DNA from: Marinobacter alexandrii
Lineage (GTDB): Bacteria; Pseudomonadota; Gammaproteobacteria; Pseudomonadales; Oleiphilaceae
Assembly: GCF_005871205.1 (NCBI RefSeq)
Contig: NZ_SWKM01000012.1
Coordinates: forward strand, 372,001 to 436,000
Reading direction: 5' to 3'
DNA length: 64,000 nt
The notes under the pieces are model-generated. The model did no database searches, was not told the origin of the DNA, and saw nothing but the letters and a program-made list of their open reading frames with translations. The position numbers and the translations under genes were made by a program. Shown here piece after piece: positions 52,874-61,338 of this stretch; position 1 is the first letter of the stretch; each line of letters begins with the position of its first letter.

Positions 52874-54300
52874 AAGTCATCCTCCAGTACCCAAGTGTCC
52901 TTGGTACCACCGCCCTGGGATGAATTCACCACCAGTGAGCCCTTTTTCAGGGCCACGCGGGTCAGCCCGCCGGGTACCATCTGAATCTTCTTGCCGGAAA
53001 GCACAAAAGGCCGGAGATCGAGATGCCTGGGCGCCACGCCCTCGTCCACAAAGGTGGGGCAGGTCGACAGGCTGAGTGTCGGTTGGGCAATGTAATCCTC
53101 GGGGTGCGCCTTGAGCAGGCCGCGGAAGGTTTCCAGCTCTTTCTTGCTGGCCTTGGGGCCAATCAGCATGCCATAGCCGCCGGCGCCCTGGGTTTCCTTG
53201 ACGACCAGTTCCGGCAGGTGGTCCAGCACGTAGTGCAGGTCTTTTTTCTTGCGGCACTGCCAGGTTGGCACATTCTTCAGAATGGGCTCTTCACCGAGGT
53301 AGAAGCGGATCATGTCGGGCACATACGGGTAGATCGACTTGTCATCCGCAATCCCTGTGCCCATGGCGTTGGCCAGGACCACGTTACCGGTTCGGTAGGC
53401 GGCATAAAGCCCGGGCACGCCCAGCATTGAACTGGGGTTGCCGGCCAGCGGATCGAGGAAGTCGTCGTCGACCCGGCGGTAAATGACATCCACCTGTTGC
53501 GGGCCGATGGTGGTTTTCATGTAAACCTTGTTCTGGTGCACGAACAGGTCGGCGCCTTCGACCAGCTCCACGCCCATCTGTCGCGCCAGGAAGGCATGCT
53601 CGAAATAGGCACTGTTAAACCGGCCCGGGGTGAGAACCACCACTGTCGGATTGGCTTGTAACGATGCCGCGCGCAGGGTTTCCCCCAGGAGATTGGGGTA
53701 GTGCTCCACCGGAGCCACCGGAGAGTGGGCAAACAGCTCTGGGAATAGCCGCATCATCATCCGGCGATTCTCCAGCATGTACGAGACCCCACTGGGGCAC
53801 CGGAGATTGTCCTCCAGCACGTAAAAATCGCCATCGTTGTTGCGAATCAGGTCGATGCCGGCGATGTGGGAATACAGGTTTCGCGGCAGTTTCAGGTTTT
53901 GCATGCCGGGCTGGTATTGGCTGTTGGCAAACACCTGCTCGGCACTGATCACGCCAGCTTTAACGATTTCGTAGTTGTGGTAGATGTCGTGCAGAAAGCG
54001 GTTCAGTGCTGTTACTCGCTGGCGCAGGCCGGCCTGGAGTTTGTGCCAGTCGCTGGCGGAAATAACCCGGGGAATCAGGTCAAACGGGATCAGTCGGTCA
54101 GCGCCCTGGTCCTCACCGTAGACATTGAAGGTAATACCCAGGCGCTGGAACAGCACATCGGCTTCCCGGCGTTTTTCGGCAATCAGATTTTCATCCGATT
54201 CAAGTAGCCAGTTTTCCAGCATTCGGCAATGGGGCCGTACCCGGTTGTCCGCATCGAACAGTTCATCAAACAGACCTGCGTCCGGTGTCTCAATCAGCAT
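52867..54300 (-). CDS. Circularly permuted ATP-grasp family protein
   Basis: A 477-residue CP-ATP-grasp (DUF404/407) protein, presumably an amide or peptide ligase. Recognised by GITFNVYGEDQGADRLIPFDLIPR (in part), GIDLIRNNDGDFYVLEDNLRCPSGVSYMLENR and VVKETQGAGGYGMLIGP. The start at 54300 has AGGAGA 11 bases upstream; an ATG at 54342 is possible but adds a weakly conserved tail. First gene of the minus-strand Anbu operon. Confidence 0.9.
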   Translation of the reverse strand: MLIETPDAGLFDELFDADNRVRPHCRMLENWLLESDENLIAEKRREADVLFQRLGITFNVYGEDQGADRLIPFDLIPRVISASDWHKLQAGLRQRVTALNRFLHDIYHNYEIVKAGVISAEQVFANSQYQPGMQNLKLPRNLYSHIAGIDLIRNNDGDFYVLEDNLRCPSGVSYMLENRRMMMRLFPELFAHSPVAPVEHYPNLLGETLRAASLQANPTVVVLTPGRFNSAYFEHAFLARQMGVELVEGADLFVHQNKVYMKTTIGPQQVDVIYRRVDDDFLDPLAGNPSSMLGVPGLYAAYRTGNVVLANAMGTGIADDKSIYPYVPDMIRFYLGEEPILKNVPTWQCRKKKDLHYVLDHLPELVVKETQGAGGYGMLIGPKASKKELETFRGLLKAHPEDYIAQPTLSLSTCPTFVDEGVAPRHLDLRPFVLSGKKIQMVPGGLTRVALKKGSLVVNSSQGGGTKDTWVLEDDLC

Positions 54301-54453
54301 GATTCCGTTCGTCTCCTGCGAGGGTGCCGGTGGAGTCGGCACTCAATACGGTAAGGGGCAGCAAAAGGCGGGCCAGCGACTAGGTTGTTGATCTCGTGAC
54401 CTGTCTTACAGCAAAGGAGAGGATGGTCATTCTGTCAATTTAGGCTTAGAACG

Positions 54454-54483
54454 AAAACAGGCGGCCAAGTGGCCGCCTGTTTT
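54454..54483 (-). terminator. Terminator after the ammonium transporter gene
   Basis: Perfect 13-bp stem AAAACAGGCGGCC/GGCCGCCTGTTTT with a 4-base loop, ending in TTTT on the minus strand, 20 bases after the amt stop. Symmetry would allow function on both strands. Confidence 0.88.
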
Positions 54484-54502
54484 AAAGTGGTGCCATTCCG
54501 CA

Positions 54503-55711
54503 TTATTCGATAGCGGTTGCACCAATACGGTGAATGCTGACGTCCGCACCGTTGAACTCTTCTTCGTCGGTCAGGCGCAGGCCCGAGATGGTGTTGATGA
54601 CGCCGTACACGATCAGGCCGCCCACGAAGGCCACCAGGACACCGGCTACGGAACCGATGATCTGGGACATCAGGCTGACTCCGCCCAGACCACCGAGCGC
54701 TTCCTGGCCGAAGATGCCGCAGGCGATTGCACCCCATACACCGCAAACACCATGCAAAGGCCAGACACCCAGCACATCGTCCAGGCGCTCAATTCTGGCC
54801 TGGGCCCATTCGAACAGGTAAACGAAAATGGCGCCGGCAACACCGCCGGTGATTAGTGCACCCACCGGGTGCATCAGGTCAGAGCCGGCACAGACAGCTA
54901 CCAGGCCAGCCAGAGGACCGTTGTGGATGAAACCCGGGTCCTTGCGGCCTATTAGCATGGCCACCAGGATGCCGCCGACCATGGCCATCAGGCTGTTGAC
55001 CGCCACCAGGCCGCTGATGCCATCCAGCGTCTGCGCCGACATCACGTTGAATCCAAACCAGCCTACAGTCAGGATCCAGGCGCCCAGCGCCAGGAACGGA
55101 ATGTTGGACGGGGCAAAGGCGACCACGCGGCCGTTGCGGTAGCGACCGTTACGGGCACCCAGCAGCAGAACCGCGGCCAGGGCAATCCAGCCGCCTACAG
55201 CATGCACCACAACGGAGCCGGCGAAGTCGTGGAAGGATGCACCAAACTGGTTCTCAAGCCAGGCCTGGAAGCCGTAGTTGCCATTCCAGATCATGCCCTC
55301 AAAGAACGGGTACACCAGGGCTACGATGAGTGCAGAGGCAATCAGCATCGGATAGAACTTGGCGCGCTCAGCGATACCGCCGGAGACGATGGCAGGAATG
55401 GCTGCCGCGAAGGTCATCAGGAAGAAGAACTTGACCAGTTCGTAGCCGTTGCTGGCGGTCAGTTCTGCCGCGCCGGACATGAAGTGGCTGCCGTAAGCGA
55501 CGTAGTAACCCACGAAGAAATAGGCCACAGCGGAGACGCCGAAATCGGTCATGATCTTGACCAGGGCGTTGACCTGGTTCTTGTGGCGCACGGTGCCTAC
55601 TTCCAGGAAGGCAAAGCCGGCATGCATGGCCAGTACCATAATGGCACCGATAAGGATGAACAGCGTGTTGGCGCTTTCAGTCAGGGTGTGTACTGCACTC
55701 GTGATGTCCAC
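54503..55711 (-). CDS. amt: Ammonium transporter
   Basis: A 402-residue Amt/MEP/Rh family channel with eleven membrane segments. Family signatures include GFAFLEVGTVRHKNQVNALVKI (in part), DFAGSVVVHAVGG and VWPLHGVCGVWGAIACG, where the conserved pore His residues lie. It starts with GTG at 55711 (AGGAG 9 bases upstream), without a signal peptide. No glnK lies next to it, unlike most amtB loci, so regulation by PII would rely on a distant gene. The C-terminal tail is short. Single gene between two terminator/hairpin structures. Confidence 0.93.
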   Translation of the reverse strand: MDITSAVHTLTESANTLFILIGAIMVLAMHAGFAFLEVGTVRHKNQVNALVKIMTDFGVSAVAYFFVGYYVAYGSHFMSGAAELTASNGYELVKFFFLMTFAAAIPAIVSGGIAERAKFYPMLIASALIVALVYPFFEGMIWNGNYGFQAWLENQFGASFHDFAGSVVVHAVGGWIALAAVLLLGARNGRYRNGRVVAFAPSNIPFLALGAWILTVGWFGFNVMSAQTLDGISGLVAVNSLMAMVGGILVAMLIGRKDPGFIHNGPLAGLVAVCAGSDLMHPVGALITGGVAGAIFVYLFEWAQARIERLDDVLGVWPLHGVCGVWGAIACGIFGQEALGGLGGVSLMSQIIGSVAGVLVAFVGGLIVYGVINTISGLRLTDEEEFNGADVSIHRIGATAIE

Positions 55712-55871
55712 GGGTTATTGCTCCTGAATTGTTTTGTTGGCCTCAGTCGGGCTTGTTGTGCATTGGTCGGGTGCACAGAAGCAAGAGGCGTTCCAAAATA
55801 AGGCAAAAGCAGTGCCGTTAGTCAGTTGTCAGGGGTAAGTACACGTAAGGTGACGTCTTTGGCGGGATTAT

Positions 55872-55888
55872 CGCACTAAAAAAGTGCG
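55872..55888 (-). terminator. Small hairpin between motB and amt
   Basis: CGCACT/AGTGCG arms around an A5 loop (T5 on the minus strand), 47 bases after the motB stop in the direction of motB transcription. No T-run follows, so terminator function is weakly supported. Confidence 0.3.
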
Positions 55889-55934
55889 CCCATCTCGACT
55901 TTGCACTGAAATGGGCATCCGCTGGGGTGGTCGA

Positions 55935-56885
55935 TTACCAGGTAAGATTGTTGTTTGGGTTGTCGTCTTCAAGAAGGATTTCGGGCGTGGGATCTGCTTC
56001 AAAATCGATAACTGCTTCTTGATCAAGAGCACCTGATTCCACCAGTTCCCGCAGTTCGACTTCCTGCTCCTGCAGCGGGCCTGACAGGTCAACGATGATT
56101 TCCACCCGGCGATTCTTGGCGCGACTTTCTGCGGTGTTGTTGCTGACCCGGGGCTTGGTGTCGGCCAGCCCCTTCACAGCCAGCCGGGTCGGTTCAACCT
56201 CTTCCACCGCCAGCAGGGCATTGGCCACAGCGGCGGCTCGTGCTGCAGAGAGGTCCCAGTTGCTGTAGAACCGGGATGTGCGAATGGGAATGTCGTCGGT
56301 GTGTCCCTCCACCGTCAGTCTGCCCGGAATATCCGCGAGCACATCCGCCATGTCGAGCAGCAAGGTTTCGAAATCGTAAGTCAGATCGGCAGAGCCGGAG
56401 GGGAAGGAGCCTTTTTCCTCAATACGGATCACGATCCTGCGCTGATCCTCATCCTGAGCCACATTGATGCGCCCATCTTCGATGGCCTCTTCCAGCACCT
56501 TTGTTATGTCCTGGGTGCTCTGGTCAAGTTGGTCCTGGGTGGCGGCCTCAATGGCTTGTTCGGTTGGGCTTTTGAGGGTCTGAAGCTCCGGTTTTCGGTC
56601 GGACGTGGTCTGCCGAATCTCGTTTACCACGGTGGGCTCGGGCGGCGCCGGTGAGAACTTGTCAAAAATCGGGCTGGTGCCCATGGGAATGTCCAAGGTC
56701 GGCACTTCGCGCTGAACCCCGAACGCCTTCGACAGCTCACCGGCAATCTGCTTGAACTTCATGGCGTCGATCTCAGAGAACGACAGCAGCAACACGAAGA
56801 AGCACATCAACAGCGACATCAGGTCAGCAAAGGTGACAACCCAGGCCGGGATCCCCGGTTTTTCCTCTTCCGGTAACTCGTCCAT
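55935..56885 (-). CDS. motB: Motor stator protein B, PomB-like
   Basis: A 316-residue stator subunit. The single membrane helix is WVVTFADLMSLLMCFFVLLLSFSE with the ion-binding Asp21. The linker is rich in Pro/Glu/Gln, and an OmpA/MotB peptidoglycan-binding domain covers about residues 150-270 (LTVEGHTDDIPI, NWDLSAARAAAVANALL). CFF next to the Asp and the PomA-like partner suggest sodium rather than proton coupling, as in marine vibrios; not proven. Three bases separate it from motA. Confidence 0.88.
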   Translation of the reverse strand: MDELPEEEKPGIPAWVVTFADLMSLLMCFFVLLLSFSEIDAMKFKQIAGELSKAFGVQREVPTLDIPMGTSPIFDKFSPAPPEPTVVNEIRQTTSDRKPELQTLKSPTEQAIEAATQDQLDQSTQDITKVLEEAIEDGRINVAQDEDQRRIVIRIEEKGSFPSGSADLTYDFETLLLDMADVLADIPGRLTVEGHTDDIPIRTSRFYSNWDLSAARAAAVANALLAVEEVEPTRLAVKGLADTKPRVSNNTAESRAKNRRVEIIVDLSGPLQEQEVELRELVESGALDQEAVIDFEADPTPEILLEDDNPNNNLTW

Positions 56886-56888
56886 GGC

Positions 56889-57665
56889 TTATCCGCTCGC
56901 AGGCTCCGGTTCGGGCGCCTTGTTGCGCTCTTTCGGAGGCAGGTAACTGGACAGCAGTTGTTCGATGATCCGTGGGTTAGTGCCTGCCTGGATCGCCTTC
57001 AGGGCGTCGATGTACAGGGACTGCATGCGCGCCTCTTCGGTCATCCGCAAGGACAGCTTGTCGGCGATGGGCGAGGCCACCATGGTGGCGAGCATGGCAC
57101 CGTACAGGGTGGTCAGCAGGGCGACCGCCATGGCGGGGCCGATGGATTTCGGGTCTTCCATGTTCGACAGCATCTGGACCAGGCCAATCAGTGTGCCGAT
57201 CATACCCATGGCCGGCCCGACATCGGCCAGCGCGGTGAACACTTTGGCGCCGGACCGGTTGTGGTCCAGCGTCATTAGCCGCTCTTTGTTCAACAGCTGT
57301 TCGATGGTATCGCCGTCCTGGCCATCCACCAGCATTTGGATTCCCTGCGCCAAGAAAGGGGACTCGACGTCGCGACCCTCCAATCCCAAAACTCCTTCCT
57401 TACGGGCAATCTGTGCAACGTCCACCAACTCTTCAATGGCGGCCTGAGTTTCTGGAAGTTTGAATTTGAAGGCCCGGGCGGCAGCGCCGAAGGCGCCAAT
57501 AAACTGGCCGAAACTGAACTTGGCCAGCACCACCAGGGAGCTGCCACCGATCACGATCAGCAGGGAGGGGGCGTTGACGAAAACATCGGGTGAGACGCCG
57601 AGAATAACGGCAGAAGCGATGAGCACTATGGCGCCAACAAGGCCAATCAGGGTGGCAAAATCCAC
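56889..57665 (-). CDS. motA: Motor stator protein A, PomA-like
   Basis: A 258-residue MotA/PomA-type protein with four membrane helices (about 4-24, 30-50, 150-170, 180-200). Features are MDFATLIGLVGAIVLIASAV, ALADVGPAMGMIGTLIGLVQML and AVALLTTLYGAMLATMVASPIA, with the cytoplasmic charged loop that contacts FliG. It pairs with the motB gene 3 bases downstream. No other flagellar gene is in the window, so this is an isolated stator pair; it could be an auxiliary set. Confidence 0.9.
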   Translation of the reverse strand: MDFATLIGLVGAIVLIASAVILGVSPDVFVNAPSLLIVIGGSSLVVLAKFSFGQFIGAFGAAARAFKFKLPETQAAIEELVDVAQIARKEGVLGLEGRDVESPFLAQGIQMLVDGQDGDTIEQLLNKERLMTLDHNRSGAKVFTALADVGPAMGMIGTLIGLVQMLSNMEDPKSIGPAMAVALLTTLYGAMLATMVASPIADKLSLRMTEEARMQSLYIDALKAIQAGTNPRIIEQLLSSYLPPKERNKAPEPEPASG

Positions 57666-57730
57666 GTCGTCTCCAAAGGCTGGGGCAAAAGAAGAAACGA
57701 TTGAGAGAGTACGTTCGGTTTAAGTCTCAA

Positions 57731-58150
57731 TCAATTCGAATGTGTAAAATTGTTTTGCGCGTCTCGTTCTTCGCTCCATGCAGCGTAGCGGTGTAGGTCC
57801 GACTCCACCAGTTTCAGGCACAGGGCGACCACGCCAGCATCGTCAATAAATCCGAAGCCGAGTATCAGGTCGGGAATCACATCCAGAGGGTTGAGAACAT
57901 ACAGCAGCGCGCCGGCAATTGCCGCGATGGTTTTCCAGGGCACGCTGCGGTAGTTGCCGTACCAGTAGTCGCGGATCATCGCGAACATGAGCTTGATGTC
58001 GGCGCTGAAGCGGTTGAGTTTGCCACTGCCTTTCACTTTCTCTTCTATCGCACGCTGGCGCTCCAGCAGAGCTTCCAGATCGGTGCGATGCACCTTGCCG
58101 GATTCGGCATTCAGCTGTTTTTCCGCGTTTTTCTCATTAAACAGGGCCAT
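57731..58150 (-). CDS. YkvA family (DUF1232) membrane protein
   Basis: A 139-residue protein with the DUF1232 signature YVLNPLDVIPDLILGFGFIDDAGVV preceded by a hydrophobic segment (WKTIAAIAGALLYVLNPL). The ATG at 58150 has AAGGA 9 bases upstream, which disfavours an earlier in-frame start at 58189. The charged N-terminal half is helical. Function of the family is unknown. It lies 65 bases upstream of motA on the same strand. Confidence 0.82.
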   Translation of the reverse strand: MALFNEKNAEKQLNAESGKVHRTDLEALLERQRAIEEKVKGSGKLNRFSADIKLMFAMIRDYWYGNYRSVPWKTIAAIAGALLYVLNPLDVIPDLILGFGFIDDAGVVALCLKLVESDLHRYAAWSEERDAQNNFTHSN

Positions 58151-58313
58151 TACGGCGTGTCCTTTTGGCAGAGAGAATGCAGCCACCATGATCGCCCAAG
58201 CCGAAGTCGGTTGCCAACCATTGCAGGCTTATCGGTGTTACCTCTTTTTCGCTCAGCCCGTAAAGGTGCTCAATGGCTTTGAAGGGGGGCTACGTTGGTG
58301 AGCGAACTGTTGG

Positions 58314-58946
58314 TCAGGGGTCGCCAGGTTTCTGGTAGTGATTCCTCAGTTCCGGTGGAATCTGGGCCAGTTGTTTGTCCACCAATGCGGCCATGGCGGT
58401 GTCGATCGGCTGAACGTCCAGGCCGGGCTCCAGGGTTTTCAGCAGGTAGGCGGCCGCCTCTGCGGTCGATAGATGGTGCTCGGCGGGTGCCTTGCGGATC
58501 ACGTATTGGGAAGCCGGTGGATGGGCGAAGTGAAATCGGGGCAGGGTGGCAAGCTGTGGATTCAGGTGCAGGATCTTCGCAGCCTTGCGCCAGGTGCCGT
58601 CCAGCAGCAGCCAATGGCTGATGGCGCTGGTGTCGGCTTCCTCAAGAAGTTGGCTGGTGGGGCCGGGAAACAGCACGGCACTGTTCCCATTCAAGTCTGC
58701 AAGACTTAATCCGGCCCGCTGCAGTTGCTTGGGGGATTCGCCCACCACAACCTGCACCTGGTCCAGGCAGCGTTCAAGAATTCTGAGGGTGCCCTTGCTG
58801 CGCCCCACCTCCGACGGGTGTTGTATTACCGTGATCGGGATGCGATTGGCCACCGCCTGGCACTGGTCGCACACGCAAATGTTGGTGTGCAGCTGGCAAT
58901 GCGGGCAGATGAATCGTTGCCGGTTCACCACCAGGCCTTGCCCCAC
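58314..58946 (-). CDS. DTW-domain tRNA-uridine aminocarboxypropyltransferase-like protein
   Basis: A 210-residue (longest form) DTW-domain protein of the TapT/TuaA family, which adds the aminocarboxypropyl group (acp3U) to tRNA uridine using SAM. The eponymous motif appears as LLDGTWRKA, and a zinc-type Cys cluster CPHC...CVCDQC lies at the N-terminus. Start is ambiguous: GTG at 58946, or GTG at 58931 or 58928, the last overlapping the upstream stop as GTGA. The latter two give a better spacing to any SD. It is translationally coupled to the DUF6231-like gene upstream. Confidence 0.85.
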   Translation of the reverse strand: MGQGLVVNRQRFICPHCQLHTNICVCDQCQAVANRIPITVIQHPSEVGRSKGTLRILERCLDQVQVVVGESPKQLQRAGLSLADLNGNSAVLFPGPTSQLLEEADTSAISHWLLLDGTWRKAAKILHLNPQLATLPRFHFAHPPASQYVIRKAPAEHHLSTAEAAAYLLKTLEPGLDVQPIDTAMAALVDKQLAQIPPELRNHYQKPGDP

Positions 58947-59404
58947 ATCTCCGGGTTGGCCCAGTTGTCGGGATTGTTCCAGGCGCGTTTGTGGTTGTAG
59001 GTGTCGAGGTTGTAGGTATATAGGATAGACGATTTGCCATCACAGCTTAACTCGGCTTGGCGGCGAAACCCGAGCGCAATAAAGTCTGTGAGATTCCAAC
59101 CTTTCGCCGGTTCTACAACCACGGCAATCTGGTGCGTGCCGTAATTTCTGAGTTGCCCGAGAAAAAGCTCACCCTGGTCCCTCGAAAGATGTTCAAGTAC
59201 GCCGGTAATCAGTGCCAAATCCTGGGTTTCTGGTAGCGGGAAGGCATCGCCGACCGCCGTTTCGGTTAATGTTATTAGGTGGCACGCGTCGTTGTGTAAC
59301 TTCCAGTTCTTGCCCGCTTCCTCTGCCAGCGCGCCACAAACCAGCAGCGTGGACGGTTGAACCACATCGACAATTCGTGCGATGGCTTGATGGGGAGTGG
59401 TCAT
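58925..59404 (-). CDS. DUF6231-like protein with methyltransferase-like fold
   Basis: A 159-residue protein. The start at 59404 is chosen because the upstream 46 codons of the open frame have no plausible SD and unlike composition. It carries sequence like a truncated Rossmann methyltransferase (STLLVCGALAEEAG, DLALITGVLEHLSRDQGELFLGQLRN) but lacks a clear GxGxG SAM loop; VCGALAEEAG may stand in for it. Family resemblance to DUF6231 is from memory. The C-terminus is rich in Trp and Asn. Overlaps the DTW gene, so the two probably function together. Confidence 0.6.
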   Translation of the reverse strand: MTTPHQAIARIVDVVQPSTLLVCGALAEEAGKNWKLHNDACHLITLTETAVGDAFPLPETQDLALITGVLEHLSRDQGELFLGQLRNYGTHQIAVVVEPAKGWNLTDFIALGFRRQAELSCDGKSSILYTYNLDTYNHKRAWNNPDNWANPEMWGKAWW

Positions 59405-59755
59405 AGGTTTCGGACCTGGACTTGATGATGGCTTCAGTATCCCATTTGCCTCCGAAGGAAGGCAATAGTCACAAAAATCAGACTCTTGGGCGATTAATTC
59501 TTGTAATTCTGCATTGGCCGGCATAACCGGTGCGCATGTCAATTCGGGTCATATATTAAAAGGGGTTGGACAGGTAACGCCGTACCTGAAATAACGATGT
59601 CGCCGGGTGGGCTGGGTTGCTACATCCTTTTGCATTCATTCCGACCCACGCATGACGGTAACTATTCGAAACATAAAATAAAAAAAATACTGTCGTCATC
59701 AAAGTCACATTTGCTCTACCTTAAAACGTGTAATCCACATTCGAAGGATTCAGTC
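59405..59755. other. Intergenic region upstream of the Tad operon
   Basis: 351 bases between the divergent DUF6231-like and flp genes. It is AT-rich near 59660-59700 (runs of A), likely promoter sequence for flp. It holds one palindrome at 59571-59588. An open frame from 59597 merges into flp but has no SD, so I read it as non-coding leader. Confidence 0.6.
59571..59588. promoter_or_regulatory. Palindrome CAGGTA-N6-TACCTG
   Basis: Perfect 6-bp arms with a 6-base spacer, about 170 bases upstream of flp. It has the size of a regulator operator, but no regulator is nearby to connect it with. Confidence 0.25.
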
Positions 59756-59986
59756 ATGATTATGAAAAAAATAAAAAGCATCTCAATTCGTCTGGCCGTC
59801 AATCTGCAAACCAGGACATTGACCATGGGGTCCCGACAGAACGGGGCTTCCGCACTCGAGTACATTGTGCTTGCAGCTGTGCTGGTTGGGATCCTCACCA
59901 TTGCGATGACCAACGACACCATCAAGACGCAAGTGTCTAACGCCTTCTCTGGCTTGTTTACCGACGCGGCGACTGCCGGCAATTAA
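59756..59986 (+). CDS. flp: Flp type IVb pilin
   Basis: A 76-residue prepilin. The ATG at 59756 has AAGGA 9 bases upstream. A 30-residue basic leader ends in SRQNG; the class IV prepilin peptidase would cut before ASALEYIVLAA, with Glu at +5 (Glu35) and a hydrophobic helix of about 20 residues. The mature pilin is about 46 residues and would form the Tad pilus fibre for adhesion. It begins the operon flp, tadE, cpaB, rcpA, tadZ, tadA; the prepilin peptidase TadV is not in this window. Confidence 0.92.
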   Translation: MIMKKIKSISIRLAVNLQTRTLTMGSRQNGASALEYIVLAAVLVGILTIAMTNDTIKTQVSNAFSGLFTDAATAGN

Positions 59987-60019
59987 AGCGGTCCCGGCTG
60001 TTTGAGCAAGGGGAGAATT

Positions 60020-60460
60020 ATGAGGCGCAGTCGTGGTGCAGTGGCTCTGGAATTTCTGATCCTGTTTCCCATGGTTGTTGCCATGCTTTACGGGGCAACG
60101 GCATACGGCATCTTGTTTTTCGGCAAGTATGAAATGCAGGGCGTTGTGGATGTCGCCGCCTCGTCAGCATTGCGTTTGGACCGGGCCCACTTCTCTTCCG
60201 ACGGTCTCTCCGACCAGATCGTAAACACCGCAAACGCAACTCTGCAGCGGGTATGGGATTCGCAAGACGAGAGACTGACGGCGGGAACGGAATCTATCCA
60301 GTGCGGTGTGGTGGAAACGGTTGACATCAGCTATCTGAGCTGTGCCGTCTCCCGCAACAATCTGGAGGCGCCGATGGTTCCCCAGCTAACGTTTGGTTTC
60401 TTGGGGAAGTTCCCCCCCATGCCAGAGACGATGCGTGCGGAAGCAACGATGGCCTTCTAG
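60020..60460 (+). CDS. tadE: TadE-like minor pseudopilin
   Basis: A 146-residue protein. The ATG at 60020 follows AAGGGGAG. A very short basic leader (RRSRG) leads to AVALEFLILFPMVVAMLYGA, with Glu at +5 after Gly, the TadE/F processing pattern. The C-terminal domain holds two Cys (SIQCGV, SYLSCAV) likely joined by a disulfide. TadE-like pseudopilins help assemble Flp pili. Placement second in the operon, before cpaB, is unusual, since tadE often sits at the far end of tad loci. Confidence 0.85.
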   Translation: MRRSRGAVALEFLILFPMVVAMLYGATAYGILFFGKYEMQGVVDVAASSALRLDRAHFSSDGLSDQIVNTANATLQRVWDSQDERLTAGTESIQCGVVETVDISYLSCAVSRNNLEAPMVPQLTFGFLGKFPPMPETMRAEATMAF

Positions 60461-60483
60461 ATTTAGAAGACTGAGGCGCAACA

Positions 60484-61338
60484 ATGAACAAGCGACTGAT
60501 ATACGCGCTGCCAGCTACAGCATTAGCGCTGGCGGCGCTAGGGTTGGCCATTTTTGGCCTGTTTTTTGTCGAACAGCGGCCGACATTTCCATCGCAATCT
60601 CAGGTTGCCGTGCCGGACCAGTCGACAAGCAAGCCGGAGTTCCGTTACCTGGTCGCCAAGCGGGCTTTATCTCCTGGTGATGTAATGGAAAAAGAAGGAT
60701 TCGTTTCGGTTTCTGCTGCTGACCTCGTGCCGGATGCTATTCCTGCTGAGCAGGCGCCCTTCGGCGAAGCCATCAAGACTTCGCTGGCAGCCGGCCAGAC
60801 ACTCACCGCAGCCAGCATGCGAAACGACAGTGTGCTGGAAACCCTGGTTCCGCATGATCATCAGGCAATGGCTATTGGTGTAGATGATGTGTCAGGCGTG
60901 GGAGGCTTGTTGCGGCCTGGTGACCGGGTGGACGTGACCGCGTCTTTCCGGCGGTCTGATAAAGACAAACCCGCGGCCCTGAAGCTCTTGGACAGTGTTT
61001 TGGTGCTGGCCGTCAAAGGCGTTCCCTACAATGGCGAAGCCGGGGAAGATAACGACTCCCGCCGCAATAATACCGTTGTGTTGTCGGTTCCTGAAGCGCA
61101 GGTATCACGGTTATTGCTCGCTGCCAGTGAGGGCAGTCTTCGGTTGGTGGCGGTTTCTCCGAAACAGGTCGAAACGGCCAAGCCAGGAGAGGAAAAACAG
61201 ATAGTCAAAGCGGTTTACCTGGACGATCTGTTTCCATCTGCCCCCAAAGCCAAGCCTGTTAGGCGATCTGTGAGACCACCTTCTACCAGAGTCAGGGTCT
61301 TCGAAGGAACCGAATCGAGGAGTGTTTATGTACGCTAA
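60484..61338 (+). CDS. cpaB: Flp pilus assembly protein CpaB/RcpC
   Basis: A 284-residue protein with an N-terminal membrane anchor (about 6-28) and an SAF domain (YLVAKRALSPGDVMEKEGFV, then the RcpC-type domain GVGGLLRPGDRVDVTASF and VVLSVPEAQVSRLLLAASEGSLRLV). Periplasmic, helping the secretin RcpA assemble. The C-terminus is basic and Pro/Arg-rich. Overlaps the rcpA start by 11 bases. Confidence 0.9.
   Translation: MNKRLIYALPATALALAALGLAIFGLFFVEQRPTFPSQSQVAVPDQSTSKPEFRYLVAKRALSPGDVMEKEGFVSVSAADLVPDAIPAEQAPFGEAIKTSLAAGQTLTAASMRNDSVLETLVPHDHQAMAIGVDDVSGVGGLLRPGDRVDVTASFRRSDKDKPAALKLLDSVLVLAVKGVPYNGEAGEDNDSRRNNTVVLSVPEAQVSRLLLAASEGSLRLVAVSPKQVETAKPGEEKQIVKAVYLDDLFPSAPKAKPVRRSVRPPSTRVRVFEGTESRSVYVR

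Noticed and set aside
59597-59755. N-terminal extension of the Flp pilin frame
   Set aside because: No SD, and the extension would bury the short basic leader needed by prepilin peptidase.
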